A stretch of 64,000 nucleotides of DNA from Madurella fahalii. Taxonomy: Eukaryota > Ascomycota > Sordariomycetes > Sordariales. The translations under genes were made by a program, and so were the position numbers. Every line of letters begins with the position of its first letter. The stretch's first letter is position 1. Location: assembly GCA_029876055.1 (NCBI GenBank), contig CM056876.1, positions 434,001 to 498,000 on the forward strand. The letters are read 5' to 3'. Below the pieces are notes generated by a model. That model was not told where the DNA came from. It saw only the letters and a list, made by a program, of their open reading frames with translations, and did no database searches. Of this stretch, positions 35,702 through 42,789 are shown in pieces.

Positions 35702-36751
35702 ATGTCGGACAAACGCCCTGTATGTAGCGCCCTCGCTGCTGCCGCGGGGGGGTTTGCGCGTGCTGACCTCATCTTAGGCCGAAGATGATGAAGAGCCTCC
35801 TGGCTCTTCCAAGAAGTCCAAGGTCGCCCCGGCGTCCCCTGGTTCCCCGGTGGGTTGGATCCTCCTTTTCTACGCTCTCGCTGCTCCTGACCTGCTCCCT
35901 TAGGTCGAAGACGACACTCTCCTGTCCTCCCCGGTCGCTGCTGGCACCCCCAAGGCTCGCGACAAGTTTGTCGAGGGCGCCCGCCGCATCATCCCGTGAG
36001 TATCCTTCCTCTTGCCGCTAGCTCCCCGCTGATTGTACGCAGCTGCCGCGCGTGCCTCCGCCGCATGCTGAAGAAGGGTCCCTCTGCCAGTTGCAAGAAT
36101 CAGAGGAACTCCGGCGCCCGCTGCTCCCGCTGCGCGTCCCACAATCATGTGTGCCTGCCGGTAGGTCCTCCCTCCTTAGCTTGCGCTGCTCCTGCAGCGC
36201 TTGGTGGCAGCGTCTGATCCTTCCAGGTTCCTCCTGATGCTCTGACTGCCGTGGTTCGCTTCGTGGAGACCTTCGATCGCATGGAGTTCCCCAAGCCTGG
36301 CGAGTCTGTGAGTTCTCCCTTCTGCTTCCTCGCTGCGTGTTCCCTGCGCTAATAGTGCTTTCCTGTCTAGACTGATGCTCTCGCGATCGAGGTCCAGGAG
36401 GCTGGCAATGCCGCCCTGCGCGCGCTCAAGGATTTCGCTGCTCCCGCGCCCCGTTCCTCCGATCTCGCCGCCCACCGTGCCAGCGCTAAGCGCGTTGGTC
36501 GTACGCTGCGCCTCCGCCGCTTTGGTGGGGTTGCTGAGGGCCCGTTGCTCGCCTCTCTTGGTGGTGCTGGTCGCTCGCCCGCGTCCTCGGGCGCTGCTCC
36601 TGAGCTCCCTCTGCTGCTGGAAGCGCAGACCGCGGTTCTGACCAACATCTGGAAACGCTTGGGCGACATGGAGGAGCTGCTTTCGCGCATCGCTGATCAT
36701 CTTGCCCCTGTGGAGGAGGAGGATGCTGAGGTTGAGAGTGAGGAGGAGTAG
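35702..36751 (+). CDS. antisense accessory gene in Gypsy-1b: six-exon Cys-rich protein
   Basis: Plus-strand gene opposite to gag-pol, between the 3' LTR and the pol stop. Exons: 35702-35719, 35778-35849, 35904-35995, 36043-36160, 36227-36307, 36371-36751. All five introns (47-66 nt) are GT-AG with good branch sites (CTGAC, CTGAT, CTAAT), and joining keeps one frame of 253 residues. Residues 1-45 are acidic and Ser/Pro-rich with KKSK. Residues 62-98 form a Cys motif C-x2-C-x12-C-x9-C-x2-C-x6-C, zinc-finger-like. The C-terminal half is helical, with an acidic tail (VEEEDAEVESEEE). It ends 95 bp from the pol stop, tail to tail. The function is unknown to me. It could bind nucleic acid or antagonise or regulate the element. 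A homologue sits at the same place in Gypsy-2. Alternative: a captured host gene. Confidence 0.8.
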
Positions 36752-36846
36752 TTGGAGCGCTGCTAATGCGCAGCTTTTCGTGGGTTTTTTAATGCCCTTT
36801 AGACAAATCGAAGCTTTTTCCCTCGCCCTGGTATGCCCTTGCGTGC

Positions 36847-39800
36847 TTATGCCCTGCGTCGCCTCTGCGCCTTCGCTAGTTCTGCCTCGTACGCCCTCAA
36901 CAGTGGTCCATCATCTAGGTGCTCCCTGGGTTCCCAGGTATTATCCTCAGGCGGATACCCTTTCCATTTGATCAGGAACTGCCTGTTCCTCGCTGGGCCC
37001 CTATAGTCGATGATGGCTTCCACCTCGTAATGCTGCTCCTCTGGCTCGACGTCGACTCTTTCGCGCTGCTCTCGAGCTTGTTCCTCACTGCCCTTGAATG
37101 GTTCGAGCAGGGTAATTGGGAAGACTCGATGGATGCGGTAACGCTGCGGCAGGTCCAGTTCGTACGCCATCTTCCTGTCGCCAACAATCTTGAGGATCTT
37201 GAAGGGCCCTAGATACTTATCCGCGAGTTTGCTGCTCGGGCGCCGCTGCTTGAGGTGCTTCGTTGAGAGCCAGACCCATTGGCCAACCTCGAACGCCTTG
37301 TCTTCCCGCTTGCGATTATACCACTTCTCGTAGTTCTTGTTGGTAGCGACGAGGATATCGTGGATCTTCCTACGGCTCGCTGACAGGCGTCTCGCTCGCT
37401 CATCCGCAGCGGGGACGGCGCTCTTGGGAATTGCTGTGGGGTCCGGGGGATCTCGAGGGTGGAACCCATAGAGAAGGAAGGCCGGGGTTGACCGTGTCGC
37501 CGTATGGTAGGAACTGTTGTAGGCGTGCTCCGCTAGGCGTAGATGATGCGCCCAATCCGCTTGATCGTAGCTACAGAACGCGCGCAAGTAGTGCTCGAGT
37601 ACTTGGTTCTGGCGCTCCGTCTGCCCGTCAGTCTGCGGGTGATACGCGGTGCTCAGGCGCCGCTTGATACCCAAGAGTTCGCACAAGGTCTTCCAGAAGG
37701 AGCTTGTAAACAGGCTGCCCCTGTCGGATACGATGGACTGGGGAAGTCCGAAGGGCCGGTAGACGTGGTCGAAGAACAGTTCTGCGAAGGCGCTTGCCGT
37801 AAGCGTCGTGGTTGTTGCGATGTAGAGAGCGTACTTCGTAAACTTGTCTACCACGACCAGGGCAGCGTTGCACGCCTTGCCTGTCCGAGGGTCAATCGAG
37901 GTTGGTAGGCCTGTGATGAAGTCCACTGTAATCGTCTGCCACGGTCCGTCGGGTACCGGCAGCGCTGCAAGCAAGCCGTAAGGGCGGTGCGTACGCGGCT
38001 TCGTACGTTGGCAGGTCACACAGTTGCCGTTGACGTGCGCCACCACGTCCTCTCTCATGGACGGCCAAAAGTAGTTGCGCCCTAGGCGCTCCTGCGTCTT
38101 CCTAAAGCCTCCATGGCCCGCGGTTGGTGCGTCATGATAGCTCTCAATCAGCTCGTGCCTAAGGGAGGGGGGAACATATACTCTGCCTTGGTAACGGACG
38201 AGCCCGTCCTCTCCTTTTCTCCACGAGCCTTCGCTGCTGCTGCGCCGCTTCCTCCGAGCGTCCGACTGAAGCCATTGATCCTTCTGTTGCTCTTCAAGCA
38301 ACAACTCTTCTAAAGAGAGCCACCCTCCTTTCGCCTGGGTCCCGTGATCTCCGTTTTTAGCACCAGAGGCGCCCACGATAGGCGTGCGGTGATCAGGCGC
38401 AGCCTCATCGTAAGAGTCATTCCCTATGCGACGGCAGAGGCCCCCGACGCCGAATGCAGCATGATAACTACAACACGGTCCCTCGGGGGGGCTAGCGCTA
38501 ACGACGCGTATCTGCTTATGAACATCAGATACAACGCCCTCGTCCTCATCTGTGGAGCTACGGCCGCGCTTCTCGCCGCAGTCCCAGACCTTTTGGACGA
38601 CTATGTCGCTCTGGCCTTCTTGGCTCAGCAGCAACCTCTCAAACTCTTCTTTTTCTTCTTCAATGGCTTCTTCGTCTTCAGCTGTCCTCATACGCAGCGG
38701 CAACGCAGCTTCGGGGCACGGTCGGAGCAGTCCTCGGACTGCCGCGACAACAGGGCAAGGGCCGGGGTTCTCTTGTTGCCCTCGTTCGACCCTGTCCTGC
38801 AGGAGTTGAAGCAGCGGGTTCTCAGCGTTTTCGTCCGCTTCTTCCTCTTCCATATGGTCTGGCCTACGTGAGAGACCGTCAGCGGGGTTCTGAACACCAG
38901 GGCGGTACTTAATGACGAAGTCAAACGCAGCTAAGTCGTCGCTCCAACGCAGCTGTCGCTGGCTCGGCCTCTTCTTGGTCTTCCAGTACTCCAGGTTAAG
39001 ATGGTCTGTCAAGACCACAATCGGGACTTGGGCGTAGAGGAGGTACTGAGACCAGGTGCGGAAGGCGTCGACGAGCGCAAGCAGCTCCCCATCTCCGGTG
39101 TCGTAGCGCGTCTCTTCAGGCGTAAGCTTCCTTGACCTAAAGGCGACCGGATGCCACCGATCCTCGTGGAGCTGCGAGAGCACAGCTCCAATCGCGCGCT
39201 TCGAGGCATCTGTCTCCACACGGATGGGCAGGGAGGGATCGAAATGCTTGAGGATAGGGGCCTCGCTGAATTTGCTTCTTAGTAGCTCGAACGCTTCGGC
39301 CGCCTCCTCCGTGAGCACGAATGGGCGTTTCTGGTCGCCGCGTAGGAGGTCTGTCAGGGGGGCACAGATCTTCGAATAGTTTCTAATGAAACGACGGTAG
39401 AACCCTGTGAATCCTAAGAAGACCTGGATATCGTGTACGCTGCGGAGGAGCGGCCACTGCGTAACGGACTCGACGCGGGACGGCTCCATAGCGATCCCTT
39501 CGGGTGAGATTATATACCCCAGGAACTCGACTTCAGTGGTATGGAATTGGCACTTCTTGAGATTGGCGTAGAGGTCGGCGTTTTCCAATCGATCGAGGAC
39601 TTCTTTCACATGCTGCTCATGCGCTGCTTCGTCGTCGCTGTAGATCAGGATATCGTCCAAGTAGACGATGCACGTGACGTCCACCAGTCCAGATAACGCT
39701 TGGTTGATGTACGTCTGGAAGGTCGCTGGGGCGTTGGCTAACCCCATCGGCATCACACGGAACTCGTAGTGGCCGTATCGTGTGCGAAAGGCGGTCTTCC

Positions 39801-40695
39801 ACTCGTCGCCCTCGCTGAGCCTGATGCGATAGTACGCATCCTTCAAGTCGATCTTGGTATAGATCTTGGCCGATGACAGGCGGTCAAGGATCTCTCCAAT
39901 CAGCGGGATAGGTGCGCGGTTCTTGCGTGTTACCGCATTTAGTCCTCGGTAGTCAACGACAAGGCGCAATTCGCCTCCCTTCTTTGGGACGAATAGGATA
40001 GGGGCGCCTGCAGGGCTTGTTGAGGGTCGTATCCAGCCCTTCTCTGTAGCGGCCCTAAGCCATTCGCGTAGGGTCTCGAGCTCTGTTGCCCCCAGTGGGT
40101 AAATCGGCCCCCAGGGTGGCTGCGCGCCGTCCACGAGTTCGATGCGATGCTTCGTCGTCGTCTGGGGGAAAGGCAAAATCCCAGACTTGTGGAACAGCTT
40201 CTCGTACGCCCGGTAAGCCTCGGGGAGCTGCGGCTGCTCTAGCTCGTACGTTACGTTGGCGGGGTCCTCGCTAGAGGGGACAACAGCTGCGAGGGCGAAT
40301 ACAGATCCCGCCCACGGTTGCTTGGGCTCAACGCGTAAGCCCACTCGTAGCGCCTCAGGCGGGTACGTCCACGTCTTGCTTCGGAAGTCGATATCGGGGT
40401 TGGCCATCTCGAGCCAAGGCTGGCCGAGAATGACGACAAAGGGCTCGATATCTGCGACTATAAGGCGCAGAAGGTACGTCTGAGTTCTGCCTTTGCAGTC
40501 GGTGGCACGCACGTAGAGGGGACACACTCCGTAAGTTCGTACAGGTTTATTTCCGATGCCAGCAAGCCCTACAGACGGCTCGAAGTGTTCGAGGAGGGAG
40601 TGCTTAGCAAGGTAGCTATAGCTGATCAGATTGTAATCCGCTCCCGAGTCGAGCATTGCAGGTGCCTTCTTCCAACTCCCCTGCAATCTGACCAT
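36847..40695 (-). CDS. pol: Gypsy-1b pol polyprotein (PR-RT-RH-IN-chromodomain)
   Basis: 1,282 residues in one open frame counted from the first ATG. The frame is open back to the gag stop. Aspartic protease: D16-S-G-A. RT: KIDLKDAYYRIR near 281-292 and YLDD at 346-349. RNase H: ETDAS with D496. Integrase zinc finger: H854, H861, C892, C895. Catalytic Asp in TVDF (925), Asp in SDRG (991) and Glu in QTERQ (1027). C-terminal chromodomain about 1222-1262 (YEVEAIIDYRG, FLIKWKGYPPEDNTWEP), placing it with chromoviruses, whose chromodomain guides insertion. A low-complexity acidic linker (615-800) joins RNase H and integrase. Translation probably needs readthrough of the TAG at 40740-40738. No defects are seen. 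Confidence 0.95.
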   Translation of the reverse strand: MVRLQGSWKKAPAMLDSGADYNLISYSYLAKHSLLEHFEPSVGLAGIGNKPVRTYGVCPLYVRATDCKGRTQTYLLRLIVADIEPFVVILGQPWLEMANPDIDFRSKTWTYPPEALRVGLRVEPKQPWAGSVFALAAVVPSSEDPANVTYELEQPQLPEAYRAYEKLFHKSGILPFPQTTTKHRIELVDGAQPPWGPIYPLGATELETLREWLRAATEKGWIRPSTSPAGAPILFVPKKGGELRLVVDYRGLNAVTRKNRAPIPLIGEILDRLSSAKIYTKIDLKDAYYRIRLSEGDEWKTAFRTRYGHYEFRVMPMGLANAPATFQTYINQALSGLVDVTCIVYLDDILIYSDDEAAHEQHVKEVLDRLENADLYANLKKCQFHTTEVEFLGYIISPEGIAMEPSRVESVTQWPLLRSVHDIQVFLGFTGFYRRFIRNYSKICAPLTDLLRGDQKRPFVLTEEAAEAFELLRSKFSEAPILKHFDPSLPIRVETDASKRAIGAVLSQLHEDRWHPVAFRSRKLTPEETRYDTGDGELLALVDAFRTWSQYLLYAQVPIVVLTDHLNLEYWKTKKRPSQRQLRWSDDLAAFDFVIKYRPGVQNPADGLSRRPDHMEEEEADENAENPLLQLLQDRVERGQQENPGPCPVVAAVRGLLRPCPEAALPLRMRTAEDEEAIEEEKEEFERLLLSQEGQSDIVVQKVWDCGEKRGRSSTDEDEGVVSDVHKQIRVVSASPPEGPCCSYHAAFGVGGLCRRIGNDSYDEAAPDHRTPIVGASGAKNGDHGTQAKGGWLSLEELLLEEQQKDQWLQSDARRKRRSSSEGSWRKGEDGLVRYQGRVYVPPSLRHELIESYHDAPTAGHGGFRKTQERLGRNYFWPSMREDVVAHVNGNCVTCQRTKPRTHRPYGLLAALPVPDGPWQTITVDFITGLPTSIDPRTGKACNAALVVVDKFTKYALYIATTTTLTASAFAELFFDHVYRPFGLPQSIVSDRGSLFTSSFWKTLCELLGIKRRLSTAYHPQTDGQTERQNQVLEHYLRAFCSYDQADWAHHLRLAEHAYNSSYHTATRSTPAFLLYGFHPRDPPDPTAIPKSAVPAADERARRLSASRRKIHDILVATNKNYEKWYNRKREDKAFEVGQWVWLSTKHLKQRRPSSKLADKYLGPFKILKIVGDRKMAYELDLPQRYRIHRVFPITLLEPFKGSEEQAREQRERVDVEPEEQHYEVEAIIDYRGPARNRQFLIKWKGYPPEDNTWEPREHLDDGPLLRAYEAELAKAQRRRRA

Positions 40696-40737
40696 AACAT
40701 CGGATTCTATACGACGAGAGGTGCCCCCCGCGTTGTC

Positions 40738-40740
40738 CTA
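40738..40740 (-). other. in-frame UAG between gag and pol (candidate readthrough site)
   Basis: Context GAG CGA TAG GAC AAC GCG. gag and pol share one frame and only this codon separates them. The downstream 42 nt to the first pol ATG are open and G-rich (GCGGGGGGCACC), so a stimulatory structure is possible. Confidence 0.6.
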
Positions 40741-42138
40741 TCGCTCCGCCGCTGCGGCCCTAGCGCGTTCTCGCAGAGGGGTCTGGTTGCTGTTGCTGAT
40801 AAGGGTGTCGTTGGGGCATCGGAGCGCTGTATGGCCTGCCTGGTCGCATCGTCCGCAGACCGCTTGGGGGCAATTGGTCGAGTAGTGCCCGGGCTGGTTA
40901 CAGGTATAGCAGCGTTGTTGCTGCTTGTCCGCCCTCTCCGGTACTGGGGGGTTGGACGGCCCCGATAGACAATTCCTGGCGATATGGCCCTCCTTTCCGC
41001 AGTTATAGCAGACAACGTTGCGCCCTGGTCGCGTTGGCGGGGCTTGAGCGCTCCTATTGCCTAGCTCGAGGGCGGTAGGGGGTCGCGGCCGGGAGCGGTA
41101 GCCCGACGTTCCTTCCGCTCGCTGACTGTCTTCGATCCGCCGAGCGGTGCTTACCAGCTGCTGGTACGTGGCTGGCAAGGTACTGTGGCAGGTGATTGCC
41201 AGGCGAATCTCCCTACGGAACTTCGGGAGGAGGCCGATTATCCGTTGACTTTCTTCCATCTGGTAGGGGAGGTCAGCAGTGATGGTCGTATATCGATCCA
41301 CGAATTCCGTGACCGTTTCGTCGTCGCGCTGACGCAGGTTATCAAGCTGCGTAGCCGCAGAAAGGGCGCGCGTCTCCGGGTCCGAGAGCTGGCTGCGAAG
41401 GAATTCGACGAGTTCTTCCCACGTAACTAGGGTGAGGTCGAAGGCAGGGTCATTTTCCCTCTCGCTGATGTGGTTGACCCAAGCGTTCTTTGGGGTCCCG
41501 CGGAGGCAGCTCACCGCATATATAACGCGGTCGCTGCTTGGAACGTTGCCGATAAGGGCGAAGTTCGCCTTGCAGTCGAAGAGGAAATTGCGAAGGGCAG
41601 TCGCGCTGGACCCATTGTATGTAGGATGGGTGAGCGCCGGGGTCTTCCAAGTCACTCCTCCTAGTGCGACTGCTCCGAGCTGCTGGGGCGTTACGCCCAC
41701 GGGGCTCGCAAGAGTGGGGTTAGGGGGGGTCAAGAGAGCCTCCCGGGAAGGATGCACCGTTGGGTGAGACAGAGGTTCGGGCTCCGGGACAGGTTGGTCT
41801 CGGAGGAGCAGCTCTAGCTCAGCTCTCTTACGGCGCAGCGTTGCCTGTCTTCGAGCGATAGCGATCTCCTCGTCAAGTCGTTGCTCCTCCTCTAGCAGTC
41901 GCTGCTGGCGCTCAGGCGGCGGCGTACCCGGCTGCGCTGCGGGGGAGCGGCTAGCGAGCGGATCGTCCGCAGGCAGGCGTCCTTGGGTCATACTAAGGGG
42001 ATTAAGGACTTGAGCGTCGGGAATCTCAGGGATGTCAGGGAGTTGAGCGCTGCTGGAAGGCTGGCTATTTGACGTGAGCGAGCCTTCTGTTTCGCTTGCA
42101 AGCTGATTGAGAGTAGCGCGTTGACGCCTTGGTGCCAT
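40738..42138 (-). CDS. gag: Gypsy-1b gag
   Basis: 466 residues from the ATG at 42138, about 45 bp from the 5' LTR. There is a Ser/Pro-rich N-terminus, a coiled-coil-like charged stretch at about 75-115, and a retrotransposon gag core around 165-345 (FDCKANFALIGNVP, DRYTTITADLPYQM). Three CCHC zinc knuckles sit at 377-390, 410-423 and 428-441 (CYNCGKEGHIARNC and relatives), for packaging element RNA. It ends in TAG at 40740-40738. The same frame continues into pol with no further stop. Confidence 0.93.
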   Translation of the reverse strand: MAPRRQRATLNQLASETEGSLTSNSQPSSSAQLPDIPEIPDAQVLNPLSMTQGRLPADDPLASRSPAAQPGTPPPERQQRLLEEEQRLDEEIAIARRQATLRRKRAELELLLRDQPVPEPEPLSHPTVHPSREALLTPPNPTLASPVGVTPQQLGAVALGGVTWKTPALTHPTYNGSSATALRNFLFDCKANFALIGNVPSSDRVIYAVSCLRGTPKNAWVNHISERENDPAFDLTLVTWEELVEFLRSQLSDPETRALSAATQLDNLRQRDDETVTEFVDRYTTITADLPYQMEESQRIIGLLPKFRREIRLAITCHSTLPATYQQLVSTARRIEDSQRAEGTSGYRSRPRPPTALELGNRSAQAPPTRPGRNVVCYNCGKEGHIARNCLSGPSNPPVPERADKQQQRCYTCNQPGHYSTNCPQAVCGRCDQAGHTALRCPNDTLISNSNQTPLRERARAAAAER

Positions 42139-42173
42139 GCTCGTCCCGGACGGTCTAGTCGCCCGGAAGGCAA

Positions 42174-42184
42174 AGAGTTCAACG
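42174..42184 (-). other. Gypsy-1b primer-binding site, self-complementary type
   Basis: On the minus strand CGTTGAACTCT directly follows the 5' LTR. It is complementary (one G-U pair) to AGAGTTCAATG at 42300-42290 in the same LTR, about 40 nt below a CATAAG TATA-like box. It does not begin with TGG, so a tRNA 3' end is not the obvious primer. Confidence 0.6.
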
Positions 42185-42543
42185 TGTGAGGATCAAGGAT
42201 CCAAGGGTAGTAAGACCAGAGTGTCTGGGTACAAGCAGTGCACGCGCAACGTAGGAGCAGAGTGCTCGTTAGGGGTTGAGTGGTGGTCTCATTGAACTCT
42301 GCCTCTCCCCTAAGCTCTGTCTCCCGCCCTCCTTCTTATGCCCGTGACCGTATCGCTAGGGCTTACTTCCCCGCTCTGCTGCTTTGTCGTCCTCCTTGCT
42401 GGTGCGCTCCTTCGACGCTCATCTGACGCGCTATTTATGCCATTCCAGCTTAGTGCCGTTGTTGCTTCTGAGGCTCGCTTACGCTGCGGCTCCGAGGCTT
42501 CCGGACCGCGCCTCACGCTGGCCCCGCTCAGCCGGTCCTCACA
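42185..42543 (-). repeat. LTR1, 5' LTR of Gypsy-1b
   Basis: 359 bp. Read on the minus strand it holds CATAAATAGCGCG and CATAAGAAGG TATA-like boxes. Confidence 0.95.
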
Positions 42544-42789
42544 GATTCTACTGAATTATCGCTGAGTTTTCGTAGTACGAGTCTGAGGTGCGCGCCTAGG
42601 AGGTGCGGTCTGTCGCTCGTCTGTCGCTTGGTGATATTGGTTTCGTGGGTTGGTCGGGCGCTAAGCGCTGTTTTCTCAAGAAGGTTAAGGAGGAGATCGC
42701 CGCTAACGTAGAGGATGCGGAGGCCTGGTAGGTTTGGGTGGAGGTAGCTCCTGACTTAGAGCTGGTGCCGACCTCAATTTTCTGAGGTT

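Larger units (their letters stand above)
34514..42543 (-). mobile_element. Gypsy-1b: apparently intact Ty3/gypsy chromodomain retrotransposon
   Basis: 8,030 bp. The two 359-bp LTRs look identical base for base. Flanks are GTTTC (34509-34513) and GATTC (42544-42548), a TSD with one mismatch. The empty site can be read in Gypsy-2a near 28250. gag and pol are open, the PBS and polypurine tract are present, and an antisense spliced gene is intact. GC-rich with no RIP, it is the youngest insertion and sits four levels deep (pogo-6, pogo-4, Gypsy-2b, Gypsy-1b). Confidence 0.95.
33820..42785 (+). pseudogene. antisense spliced gene of Gypsy-2 (Cys-rich protein), split by Gypsy-1b
   Basis: The plus-strand frame opposes pol. 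The Cys-rich exon ends at 34026 after the block YSYYNVKKELYTP. The intron is 34027-34079 (GTAAGT, branch CTAAC, CAG), the next exon runs 34080-34337 (SVDLIILIDAACTIVDYCIE, one TAA at GNYL), and the second intron is 34338-34391 (GTAAGT...TAG). The following exon is cut at 34513 by Gypsy-1b and continues from 42549. The last block ends PDLELVPTSIF at 42785. Cys positions written as Tyr fit TGY to TAY mutation. Restoring them by comparison with copy a gives C-x9-C-x2-C-x6-C, identical to the Gypsy-1 antisense protein, with the intron at the same place. The 5' start is unresolved. Confidence 0.7.

Noticed and set aside
38344..38871. 175-codon plus-strand frame inside pol
   Set aside because: Shadow of the intact pol linker on the other strand. 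No promoter, introns or motif, and it is broken in Gypsy-1a. Unlike the 35702 gene it has no splice structure.
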